Assembly (NCBI GenBank): GCA_910585995.1
Contig: CAJUGG010000056.1
Location: forward strand, 1-32,424
Reading direction: 5' to 3'
DNA: 32,424 bases
Origin: an uncultured Lachnospiraceae bacterium
GTDB lineage: Bacteria > Bacillota > Clostridia > Lachnospirales > Lachnospiraceae
Both the position numbers and the translations under genes were made by a program. Under the pieces are notes generated by a model. It was not told the origin of the DNA. It did not search any database and was given only the letters and a program-made list of their open reading frames with translations. Below are positions 1 to 6,012 of this stretch, in pieces (position 1 is the stretch's first letter; each line of letters opens with the position of its first letter).

Positions 1-2
1 GG

Positions 3-293
3 GATGATTATAATTCCCATAAACGGTATCAAGTTGTCATGGACAGTTTTGCTTCGGGACGGATAAAAGAGGATTATATCGAAACCACCAAGCAGCTTTT
101 AAAGGGCGATTATGGCTTTATGTGTCAGTATGACAATGAGCCAGATTTTGAAACGGTCTGGAGTTCCGTATTTGACTTAGAAAGATTAACTGTTTACCGT
201 GCGGAGGGTGACCCAAGAAAAAAGAAATTCAGGATGGACAACCGACTGCATGACTTAAAAATGAGAGGGCAGGCAGTTGTTAAAAAGCATTGA
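3..293 (+). CDS. C45-type acyltransferase/linear amide hydrolase, C-terminal part (cut by window edge)
   Basis: The reading frame is open from base 3 and runs off the left edge, so only the last 96 or so residues are visible. Residues such as YNSHKRYQVV, then TVWSSVFDL and YRAEGDPRKKKF, resemble the C-terminal end of C45 (isopenicillin N acyltransferase/carcinine hydrolase-like) Ntn-hydrolases. The catalytic N-terminal Cys lies outside the window, so activity cannot be judged. The last residues (about 80-96) do not look family-like, and the next small gene starts inside them, so the 3' end may have been replaced by an insertion. An internal ATG at 39 should not be taken as the true start. Family call from memory of family patterns; moderate certainty. 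Confidence 0.55.
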   Translation, partial: DDYNSHKRYQVVMDSFASGRIKEDYIETTKQLLKGDYGFMCQYDNEPDFETVWSSVFDLERLTVYRAEGDPRKKKFRMDNRLHDLKMRGQAVVKKH

Positions 294-423
294 ATGGATA
301 TTTTGCCCACTCTGCGGAAGTAAGACCCGTAGTAAAGTTCGGGAGGATACCGTTCTGATAAATTATCCTCTCTACTGCCCGAAATGCAGGCAGGAAACAT
401 TTGATTTTGTCAAGATTAGTTGA
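277..423 (+). CDS. Cys-rich KTR-type mini-protein (zinc-ribbon-like)
   Basis: A 48-residue frame begins at a TTG at 277, preceded by GAGAGG at 263-268, and overlaps the preceding gene's end. It contains FCPLCGSKTRSK and then YCPKCRQETFDFVK, two CPxC knuckles separated by about 20 residues. This is the arrangement of the Cys_rich_KTR family, small proteins often found inside conjugative transposons and other mobile elements of Clostridia. The four cysteines probably bind one zinc. Function is unknown in the family. The start is uncertain: no ATG in this frame precedes the first CPxC motif, although the frame is open upstream. Confidence 0.7.
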   Translation: MLKSIEWIFCPLCGSKTRSKVREDTVLINYPLYCPKCRQETFDFVKIS

Positions 424-449
424 CACATTTTCCTCAAGGCTTTTGTATC

Positions 450-650
450 CTATGCGGGTTCTTTCAGAGAATCATAGTATCTCTGCCGTTTTATCATGGG
501 AGGAAGACCTCCAGTAGAGGAACAGATCCTCCGGTTGTTCCAATAGTTGATGAAATATCTCCAGATCAGGGTTTTTAGTTCATCTGTGCTCATCTTCTCT
601 GTATCGTAACGGTCATAGAGTAGTTCAGATTTCATTCTGGCACATATGGG
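450..650 (-). pseudogene. IS3-family transposase C-terminal remnant
   Basis: The minus-strand frame encodes about 66 residues including MKSELLYDRYD, ELKTLIWRYFINYWNN and GLPPMIKRQRYYDSL. This matches the extreme C-terminus of the integrase (rve) domain of IS3-type OrfB transposases, where a Y-N/W-N-x-R-R-I segment precedes the terminal helix. A stop at 651-653 interrupts the frame upstream and the catalytic DDE residues are absent. It is therefore a dead fragment, with the natural stop at 450-452. No terminal inverted repeats could be recognised. Confidence 0.65.
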
Positions 651-702
651 TCAGATGTTTTTTGATGTCAAGAAAAATTTTCACGGAAATCCAAGTGGTA
701 TA

Positions 703-731
703 TTGCAAAGAACATTTGCATATGCTATAAT
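703..731 (+). promoter_or_regulatory. Promoter of antisense RNA (antitoxin)
   Basis: TTGCAA at 703-708 and a perfect TATAAT at 726-731 are separated by exactly 17 bases. The predicted start is near 738. The only thing downstream on this strand before the terminator at 775-809 is a non-coding stretch of about 70 bases. Confidence 0.75.
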
Positions 732-737
732 GTCAAA

Positions 738-811
738 AGACAAAGAGAAGCTGACATGAAGCCATGTAAGCAACGAAAAGCCCCAGTGATTGCAGCACTG
801 GGGCTTTTCTA
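738..811 (+). ncRNA. Antisense RNA of a type I toxin-antitoxin pair
   Basis: A short transcript of about 70-75 nt is predicted from the promoter at 703-731 to the terminator at 775-809. It has no convincing reading frame. It contains AGCCATGTAAGCA at 760-772, which is repeated at 945-957 in the same orientation. The second copy lies over the toxin start codon on the minus strand, so this RNA is perfectly complementary for 13 nt to the toxin mRNA around its ATG. It also shares the terminator hairpin with the convergent toxin mRNA, giving a second pairing site. This matches the layout of the par/Fst loci, where RNA II is about 65 nt. Transcription itself is inferred. Confidence 0.7.
775..811. 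terminator. Shared bidirectional terminator of toxin mRNA and antisense RNA
   Basis: A perfect 14-bp stem (775-788 with 796-809) with a 7-base loop, GC-rich in the middle and flanked by A4 on one side and T4 on the other. It can therefore end transcription from both directions. It sits at the convergence of the plus-strand antisense RNA and the minus-strand toxin mRNA. Confidence 0.85.
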
Positions 812-860
812 TTCCTAATTTTGGCAATGGGAAGGCTTAACCCCATAGGCTAGTTACCGA

Positions 861-950
861 CTATTCATCGCTGTCTAAGCATTTGATGATGTAGTGACAA
901 ATTACACCAGCCATAACAGCGACTACAAGAGAAACCAACATATCAGCCAT
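861..950 (-). CDS. Small hydrophobic Fst-like toxin peptide (type I TA)
   Basis: This 29-residue peptide starts at 950 behind a very strong ribosome binding site (AAGGGGGT at 964-957, 6-base gap). It reads MADMLVSLVVAVMAGVIC followed by HYIIKCLDSDE: one transmembrane helix, then a short polar, partly charged tail. Length, single helix and tail resemble Fst/Ldr-type membrane-acting type I toxins (Fst is 33 residues). The gene has its own promoter at 997-1025 and ends at the terminator shared with the antisense RNA. In the 5' leader, CCCCT (983-979) can pair with AGGGG of the ribosome binding site, as expected for a translationally masked toxin mRNA. Toxicity is inferred from layout and family, not demonstrated. 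Confidence 0.8.
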   Translation of the reverse strand: MADMLVSLVVAVMAGVICHYIIKCLDSDE

Positions 951-996
951 GTAAGCACCCCCTTTCCGTACCAGTTCTAGGGGCAGTAACAGAGCA

Positions 997-1025
997 ATTA
1001 TATCATAGGTATATTACATGAACAA
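997..1025 (-). promoter_or_regulatory. Promoter of toxin mRNA
   Basis: On the minus strand, TTGTTC (1025-1020) and a perfect TATAAT (1002-997) are spaced by 17 bases. The predicted start is near 990, giving a 5' leader of about 40 nt and a message of about 210 nt down to the shared terminator. Confidence 0.75.
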
Positions 1026-1136
1026 GCGCTTAATGAGGATGGACGATGCTGGGCTAAAAATATATTTTCAATCACAAGACACTAAACATATAATTTATCT
1101 AGAACTTAACATAAAAGAAAATGTTATAAAACTTAA

Positions 1137-1274
1137 TTGTGTCACGGCAGATATATCAATTTTTGGAGCGATGCAATAGAGTTATTTGTCAGACATAGTA
1201 TGTTGCATGATTTTGAAGCACAGATTAATCAAAGTTCATTGGAAACAGTACAGGAAGTGGGATTGAAAGAATAG
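1137..1274 (+). pseudogene. Unrecognised degraded coding remnant
   Basis: A frame without an initiation codon stays open from 1137 to a TAG at 1272-1274 and reads ...FWSDAIELFVRHSML then HDFEAQINQ... and ends EVGLKE. It looks protein-like (balanced composition, amphipathic), but the frame is closed at 1134 and I do not recognise the family. The rest of 1026-1460 is AT-rich with scattered stops in all frames, apart from an open frame at 1300-1578 that is discussed with the integrase remnant. Confidence 0.25.
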
Positions 1275-1463
1275 TTGCAGCAGGCATCCAGATATTACGA
1301 TGAAGATAATTTGCAAATTGTGGTATATGGGGGATAGTCAGCAAGCTTATATGGAGCTATTTGAAAAAGAGTTTCGTGAACTGACGCTGTCGTATGACCA
1401 TCGGAGGAAGCCCGTCATTGGCAGAGCAGATTCAGGCGCTGTCATGGCATCGCCCATCTGCGC

Positions 1464-1610
1464 TCAGATCAAGACCATATGCTCAGACACACCTATACAA
1501 GCAATCTGCTTTCAAGCGGAGCTGTCCCGAAAGATGTGCAGGAACTTCTCGGACACGCTGATGTCAGTACCACAATGAACATTTGCGCTCATGCTACAAG
1601 GGAAGCATAA
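1464..1610 (+). pseudogene. Tyrosine recombinase (integrase) C-terminal remnant
   Basis: In frame with the stop at 1608-1610 the sequence reads MLRHTYTSNLLSSG, then VQELLGHADVSTTMN and ICAHATREA. This is the hallmark of the catalytic core of Tn916/phage-type integrases: the R-H-T-Y box, then LGHxxxxTTMxxY. The position of the catalytic Tyr is occupied by Cys (NICAHA where family members have N-I/V-Y-x-H), so even this part would be inactive. Nothing integrase-like is legible upstream of about 1464. The overlapping frame 1300-1578 is probably a shadow. It marks a decayed integrative element. Confidence 0.7.
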
Positions 1611-1720
1611 AGGATCGAATGGATAAACTCGAATTTACTCGACAATTTATTTACCGGAAATTCTACTAGAAACACATATTTTCTGGCATTTTAGGGTATT
1701 CTAGGCCAGAGGTGTTGGCC

Positions 1721-1948
1721 GTGTATAAGCATATGAGGGATTTACGGGAGGACAATGATATCAGACAGCGACAGTTGGCAGCTCATCTAGGATGCAGTCA
1801 GAAGTCGTACAGTGATTATGAATGTGGGAAGACGCGCATACCCCCAGATATTTTGATTGAGCTTTCCAAGTATTATGGAACAAGCGTAGACTACCTGCTG
1901 GATCTGACCGATGTGAAGACGCCATATCCAAGAATTGAGAAAAATTAG
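1721..1948 (+). CDS. XRE-family helix-turn-helix regulator
   Basis: A 75-residue protein consisting of one HTH_3/Cro-CI domain: MRDLREDNDIRQRQLA, then LGCSQKSYSDYECGKTR and PDILIELSKYYGTSVDYLL. All the expected helices are present, including the recognition helix S-Q-K-S-Y-S-D-Y-E. I chose GTG 1721 because AGAGGTG at 1708-1714 lies 6 bases upstream; the GTG at 1712 overlaps that site. There is no dimerisation domain. It stands alone between an integrase remnant and a frameshifted gene, so it is probably a leftover control gene of the lost element. A terminator follows at 1951. Confidence 0.8.
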   Translation: MYKHMRDLREDNDIRQRQLAAHLGCSQKSYSDYECGKTRIPPDILIELSKYYGTSVDYLLDLTDVKTPYPRIEKN

Positions 1949-1950
1949 AG

Positions 1951-1980
1951 ACGTTCACAGCAATGTGGACGTTTTTATTT
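1951..1980 (+). terminator. Rho-independent terminator after XRE gene
   Basis: ACGTTCAC (1951-1958) pairs with GTGGACGT (1965-1972), including one G-T pair, around a 6-base loop, and is followed by a T-rich tract ending near 1982. It lies 3 bases after the stop codon. Confidence 0.75.
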
Positions 1981-2003
1981 TTTCCGGGAAGGTGGACTAG
2001 GTA

Positions 2004-2529
2004 GTGGATTTTATGTTTCGGAATGTGATTGTAAGAGGAGAAGAATTTGGAAGGAGGGTATACACGCGTGCGTTAGTGAGATTTAGTTCTTTTATCCGGG
2101 TAAATTTGGCATATGTGAAAATAGACGGCGGCTCTTTTGTGGGCAATGGATGGGAGCGCTGCAATCTGTTTGGTATGCAGTTGAGTGAGGCACAGGTGGA
2201 ACGGGATCAGTTTATTTACTGCAGCATGGGAAGCAGCAAATGGAAAAGAACCACGTTAGAAGGAGTGGAATTTTGTGAGACTGCATGTACAGGAAGCATC
2301 TGGAGAGAAGTGACAATGGATAACTGTCATTTTCAAAAATGTAATCTAAGAGGGATGTGTTTTCGGGATGTCATTATGGAACAGGTGGTATTCCTGGAAT
2401 GTATTTGATGATACGGATATGGAAAAGGTCCGGATGTCAGGCGTTCTGTTTATAGACTGTATGTTTCAGGGAAACCAGAAGCTTCCGCGGACAGGATACC
2501 GGATGAAAAACTGCCAGTTTGAAAGATAA
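2004..2529 (+). pseudogene. Pentapeptide-repeat-like protein, frameshifted near its C-terminus
   Basis: The frame from GTG 2004 (ribosome site GGAAGG near 1988) encodes 134 residues with repeating A/C-N-L-x-G-like units: RCNLFGMQLSEAQ, TTLEGVEFCETACTG and CNLRGMCFRDVIMEQ. These suggest a right-handed beta-helix of degenerate pentapeptide repeats. It stops at 2406-2408. In the next frame the same pattern continues as FDDTDMEKVRMSGVLF, then MFQGNQKL and MKNCQFER with a stop at 2527-2529. A single extra base near 2396-2405 explains the break. The intact product would be about 174 residues. Function is unknown. It could be a real lesion or a sequencing error. Confidence 0.6.
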
Positions 2530-2538
2530 GAGAAATTG

Positions 2539-2567
2539 TTGACTTTTTTGCGTTAAAGCGATATAAT
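2539..2567 (+). promoter_or_regulatory. Promoter of the TrpXYZ-type operon
   Basis: TTGACT (2539-2544), a 17-base spacer, and a perfect TATAAT (2562-2567). It begins 10 bases after the last stop codon of the preceding pseudogene. The leader of about 48 bases to the start codon is too short for a T-box or tandem leader. Confidence 0.85.
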
Positions 2568-2621
2568 CTTAAAAGCTGTTAGTAACAGTGAATTTTGTTA
2601 TCAAAGATGGAGGATAAGATA

Positions 2622-3701
2622 ATGAAAAAGATTTTAGCAATGGTTATGGCAATGACCATGGGTCTTAGCCTGGTTGCATGCGGCGGGAATAGCGCAGCAG
2701 ACTCTACGACAGAACCAGCGGCCGAAGACAGTACGCAGACTGAAGACACAGATGCTGTTGAGGAAGAAGAGGCAGAGGTTCCGAAAGAGGAGCAGGAAGA
2801 GACTCCGTCTGCCGGCGGCGAAGGGTATACAGTTGGGATCTGCCAGCTGGTACAGCATGATGCGCTGGATGCAGCTACACAGGGATTTAAAGATGCTTTA
2901 ACAGAGGAGCTTGGCGAGGCAGTGAGTTTTGACGAGCAGAATGCACAGAACGATTCAAACACCTGTTCTACCATCATCAATGGATTTGTATCCTCTGGTG
3001 TGGATCTGATCTTAGCCAATGCAACACCTGCTCTTCAGGCAGCACAGGCAGGCACCAATGAGATCCCGATCCTTGGTACTTCTGTAACTGAGTATGGCGT
3101 GGCTCTTGGCATTGATAATTTTGACGGCACTGTAGGCGGCAATATCTCCGGTACATCCGATCTGGCTCCTTTGGAAGACCAGGCAGCGATGCTTCAGGAG
3201 TTATTCCCGGATGCGAAGAACGTGGGTCTTGTGTACTGTACAGCTGAGGCAAACTCTCAGTATCAGGTAGATACCGTACAGAGCGCATTAGAAGGACTTG
3301 GCTATACCTGTACGCAGTATGGTTTCTCCGATTCCAACGACTTAAGCTCCGTAGTGACCACAGCTTCAGACAACAATGATGTGCTCTATATCCCGACCGA
3401 CAATACGGCTGCTTCCAACACATCAATCGTTGACAATATCTGCCGTCCGAAAAAGATCCCGGTAGTGGTAGGCGAGGAAGGCATCTGTGCAGGATGCGGC
3501 GTGGCAACCTTGTCCATCAGCTATTATGACTTAGGTGTGGGGACCGGCAAGATGGCAGCAAAGATCCTCAAAGGAGAAGCGAATATCTCCGAGATGCCGA
3601 TTGAATATGCTCCGCAGTTTACAAAAAAATACAATCCAGTCATCTGTGAAGACCTTGGAATCACAGTTCCGGATGACTATGTAGCAATGGAAATGGAATA
3701 A
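2622..3701 (+). CDS. trpX: ABC transporter substrate-binding lipoprotein, TrpX-like
   Basis: A 359-residue lipoprotein of the ABC_sub_bind family that captures ligand outside the membrane for the permease and ATPase encoded next. The start is ATG 2622, because GGAGG sits just upstream and a typical signal follows: MKKILAMVMAMTMG, with lipobox LVAC giving Cys20. An acidic, low-complexity linker (about 26-60) precedes the binding domain, which begins YTVGICQLVQHDALD. The two lobes show DLILANATPALQAA, then NVGLVYCTAEANS and DVLYIPTDNT. Relatives transport tryptophan or aromatic compounds in streptococci, but the ligand cannot be fixed from sequence. A 13-bp hairpin separates it from the permease gene. 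Confidence 0.85.
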   Translation: MKKILAMVMAMTMGLSLVACGGNSAADSTTEPAAEDSTQTEDTDAVEEEEAEVPKEEQEETPSAGGEGYTVGICQLVQHDALDAATQGFKDALTEELGEAVSFDEQNAQNDSNTCSTIINGFVSSGVDLILANATPALQAAQAGTNEIPILGTSVTEYGVALGIDNFDGTVGGNISGTSDLAPLEDQAAMLQELFPDAKNVGLVYCTAEANSQYQVDTVQSALEGLGYTCTQYGFSDSNDLSSVVTTASDNNDVLYIPTDNTAASNTSIVDNICRPKKIPVVVGEEGICAGCGVATLSISYYDLGVGTGKMAAKILKGEANISEMPIEYAPQFTKKYNPVICEDLGITVPDDYVAMEME

Positions 3702-3720
3702 AGTCTGAACATAAGGTAAT

Positions 3721-3760
3721 GGCAGCAGCGAGACTGGAAGATTCCTCTCTCGCTGTTGTC
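3721..3760 (+). other. Intra-operon hairpin between binding protein and permease genes
   Basis: Positions 3721-3733 pair with 3748-3760 (13 pairs, two of them G-T) around a 14-base loop. No T-run follows, so it is more likely an mRNA-stabilising or partly attenuating hairpin than a full terminator. It would raise the binding protein over the membrane subunits, a common arrangement. Confidence 0.55.
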
Positions 3761-3809
3761 GTTGCATCAAAGAAGCTGATCAGGATGATACTACTGAGGT
3801 GATGAAACA

Positions 3810-4727
3810 ATGAATATTATGAATTTGATCAATGCCCTGCCAGGTGCAGTGGCACAGGGATTAATCTGGGGAATTATGGCAATCGGTGTCTACATCACCT
3901 TCCGTATCCTGGATATCGCGGATCTGACGGTGGATGGCACTCTCTGTACAGGAGGAGCAGTCTGCATTATGATGATGCAGAGCGGGCAAAATGTATGGAT
4001 ATCTATGGTGATTGCCTTGATTGCGGGGATGCTTGCCGGCATGGCAACTGGTCTGTTACATACATTTATGGGGATTCCGGCGATCTTGGCCGGCATTTTA
4101 ACGCAGCTTGGGCTGTATTCGATAAATCTGAAAATAATGGGAAAGGCAAATCAGGCGATCAATGTAGATAAATATGACCTGCTGGTATCGCTTCGTTATA
4201 TCAAAGGGGTGCCTTTCTATAAAAATACAATCTTGATTGTGGCACTGATGATTGTAGTGCTGATCTTTATTTTATATTGGTTTTTTGGGACGGAACTGGG
4301 GTGTTCTCTGCGTGCTACGGGCTGTAACGACAAAATGGCGAGGGCACAGGGTATCAATACGGACTTTAACCGTGTGTTAGGACTGATGCTCTCTAACGGC
4401 CTTGTAGCCCTGTCAGGAGCTTTATTAAGCCAGTACCAGGGATTTGCGGATATCAATATGGGGCGCGGTGCCATCGTCATTGGCTTGGCAGCCGTGATTA
4501 TCGGAGAGGCAATCTTTGGCAAAATATTCCGAAATTTTGGTTTCCAGCTATTGGCAGTTGCATTTGGTTCGATCATCTATTATTTTGTACTTCAGATTGT
4601 CATCTGGATGGGTATTGATACGGACCTTTTGAAATTGTTATCCGCAGTGGTTGTGGCGATCTTTCTTGCGATTCCCACCTGGAAGAGCAGATATTTTTCC
4701 AAACCGGTTCGTAAGGGAGGAGTATAA
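3810..4727 (+). CDS. trpY: ABC transporter permease, TrpY-like (BPD_transp_2 family)
   Basis: A 305-residue integral membrane protein with about eight hydrophobic segments, for example GLIWGIMAIGVYITF, MVIALIAGMLAGMATG, TILIVALMIVVLIFILY and IVIGLAAVIIGEAIF. This is the fold of the branched-chain/ribose-type permeases. The cytoplasmic region LRATGCNDKMARAQGIN corresponds to the coupling loop that contacts the ATPase. ATG 3810 is the start, with GAGGTGAT 9 bases upstream; the ATG at 3801 runs into a stop after two codons. The gene lies 2 bases before the ATPase gene, so the two are translationally linked. Likely function: channel for the ligand captured by the upstream lipoprotein. Confidence 0.85.
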   Translation: MNIMNLINALPGAVAQGLIWGIMAIGVYITFRILDIADLTVDGTLCTGGAVCIMMMQSGQNVWISMVIALIAGMLAGMATGLLHTFMGIPAILAGILTQLGLYSINLKIMGKANQAINVDKYDLLVSLRYIKGVPFYKNTILIVALMIVVLIFILYWFFGTELGCSLRATGCNDKMARAQGINTDFNRVLGLMLSNGLVALSGALLSQYQGFADINMGRGAIVIGLAAVIIGEAIFGKIFRNFGFQLLAVAFGSIIYYFVLQIVIWMGIDTDLLKLLSAVVVAIFLAIPTWKSRYFSKPVRKGGV

Positions 4728-4729
4728 GT

Positions 4730-5524
4730 ATGTTAGAGCTTAAAAATATTTCCAAGACCTTTAATCCGGGAACGGTCAATGAAAAACGGGCGCTGAAAAA
4801 TGTAAGCCTGACGCTGGAGGACGGAGATTTTGTCACAGTAATCGGTGGAAATGGAGCCGGGAAATCCACGATGCTCAATGCGATCGCGGGAGTCTGGCCG
4901 GTGGATCAGGGCCAGATCCTTATTGACAATCAGGATGTGACAAAGCTTCCGGAATATAAAAGAGCTGCTTTTTTGGGGCGGGTGTTCCAGGATCCGATGA
5001 ACGGGACGGCGGCCACCATGGGGATTGAGGAAAATCTGGCGCTGGCGCTTCGAAGAGGGCAGAGCCGGACACTTAGGGTCGGGATCAAGAACCAGGAGAG
5101 GGAAGTGTATAAGAGACTTCTGGCTACATTGGGGTTGGGGCTTGAGGAGAGACTGACTTCTAAGGTGGGACTGTTGTCCGGCGGGCAGAGGCAGGCGCTG
5201 ACACTTTTGATGGCGACGCTTAAAAAGCCTAAGTTGCTGCTGCTGGATGAACATACGGCGGCACTGGACCCAAAGACGGCTGCGAAGGTATTGGAGACGA
5301 CGGAGATGATCGTCAACCGGGATAAGCTGACGACGCTGATGATTACGCATAATATGAAGGATGCAATCGTGCATGGGAACCGGCTGATTATGATGATGGA
5401 CGGGAATATTATACTGGATATTAGGGGGGAAGAGAAGAAGGGATTGACGGTGGAAGACTTGCTTCATAAGTTTGAAGAGGTGAGTGGGGAAGAATTTACT
5501 AGTGATAAGGCGATACTGGGGTGA
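4730..5524 (+). CDS. trpZ: ABC transporter ATP-binding protein, TrpZ-like
   Basis: A 264-residue nucleotide-binding subunit. Walker A is GNGAGKST (residues 40-47). A Q-loop in GRVFQDP, the signature LSGGQRQ, Walker B LLLLDEHTAALDP and the switch His in ITHNM are all intact, so it should be active. Start ATG 4730 follows GGGAGGAG (ending 4724). It ends the three-gene importer operon and is followed 12 bases later by a long palindromic element that may serve as its 3' end. The second half of the gene is noticeably richer in GGG/GGA codons than the housekeeping genes further right, as is the following deacetylase gene. Confidence 0.9.
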   Translation: MLELKNISKTFNPGTVNEKRALKNVSLTLEDGDFVTVIGGNGAGKSTMLNAIAGVWPVDQGQILIDNQDVTKLPEYKRAAFLGRVFQDPMNGTAATMGIEENLALALRRGQSRTLRVGIKNQEREVYKRLLATLGLGLEERLTSKVGLLSGGQRQALTLLMATLKKPKLLLLDEHTAALDPKTAAKVLETTEMIVNRDKLTTLMITHNMKDAIVHGNRLIMMMDGNIILDIRGEEKKGLTVEDLLHKFEEVSGEEFTSDKAILG

Positions 5525-5535
5525 GAGAGAGGACG

Positions 5536-5762
5536 GAGGATGCCGCAAAAGGAGCCGCCCGGTGCTGGGACCTGGGGGGTCTCGACAAATGTCTGCATAG
5601 AGTGTATCGGACAGACTGCAAAGTTTGCATGTTCCAATCGGACACGTAAAGTGTCCGCATGGCTCATACAAACTTCACAGTCTGTCCGCTCCAATCTACA
5701 CAGCACTATTTGTGCGAGACCCCCAGGCCCCAGTACCGGGCGGCTCCTTTTGCGGCATCCTC
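5536..5762. repeat. Long palindromic repeat element, copy A
   Basis: The whole 227-base element folds on itself. The outer arms (GAGGATGCCGC... and its complement, about 50 bases each, with few mismatches) enclose a middle part with an imperfect stem, an inner variable stem and a tip CGGACAC-GTAAA-GTGTCCG. On one arm it carries TCTGCATAGAGTGTATCGG, and on the other CCGCTCCAATCTACACAGC. Both segments recur in copies B and C. Short overlapping open frames here (for example 5540-5797) are by-products of the palindrome. It lies just after trpZ, in a stretch with no gene. I do not recognise the family. Confidence 0.9.
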
Positions 5763-5848
5763 CTGGGGTTGGCAGGCGGTATGGAGGGAAATTTTAAGAA
5801 AAATTAAGGGATTTTTGAGGGGGAGATTGGTGGTGGATTTTTGGGGAT

Positions 5849-5858
5849 GTGTTATAAT
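5849..5858 (+). promoter_or_regulatory. Extended -10 promoter before the deacetylase gene
   Basis: TATAAT at 5853-5858 is preceded by TG one base upstream (5850-5851), an extended -10 element. The best -35 match is poor (TTGGTG at 5827-5832, 20-base spacing). The leader to the start codon is about 150 nt and contains the hairpin at 5908-5985. Confidence 0.55.
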
Positions 5859-5907
5859 ATGAGGGGAAAGAGGGATAATAAGGGGAGTGGAACTTTAAAA
5901 CAGCGGA

Positions 5908-5985
5908 AGTCCTGGAAGTGCCCGGAAGGATGTTTGGACGCGAAGCGGCCAAACATTCTTCCAGAGTGGGGGCACTGGAAGGACT
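5908..5985 (+). other. Structured 5' leader hairpin before the deacetylase gene
   Basis: Three nested helices: AGTCCT with AGGACT at the base, GTGCCC with GGGCAC in the middle, and a 14-bp top helix (5924-5937 with 5949-5962, one G-T pair). The top is capped by CGC-GAA-GCG. It is followed by about 27 bases and then the ribosome site AGGAGG. The shape is not a terminator, since there is no T-run. It could be a cis-regulatory RNA, an mRNA stabiliser or an independent small RNA. I do not recognise a known riboswitch. Confidence 0.65.
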
Positions 5986-6012
5986 GTAGCGGAACTATAA
6001 TAGGAGGAACGG

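Noticed and set aside
1300..1578. 92-residue plus-strand frame as a gene
   Set aside because: It overlaps the integrase remnant in a different frame, and the integrase frame carries the recognisable LRHTY and LGH motifs.
2568..2621. T-box or tryptophan leader before the TrpXYZ-type operon
   Set aside because: The leader from the good promoter is only about 50 bases, with no T-box sequence or antiterminator stems.
2579..3507. Minus-strand frames over the binding-protein gene
   Set aside because: They are antisense shadows of a clear lipoprotein gene with its own promoter and ribosome site.
5600..5720. Riboswitch or attC integron site in palindromic copy A
   Set aside because: No integrase gene or gene cassette accompanies the copies, and no known riboswitch core is recognisable; the folded-DNA idea is kept only as one possibility in the findings.
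5540..5862. Three overlapping plus-strand open frames (60-85 residues)
   Set aside because: They lie within palindromic copy A or just after it; their Cys/Ser/Arg-rich products mirror the repeat, and the same peptide pieces appear in copies B and C because the repeat is shared, not because a protein is conserved.
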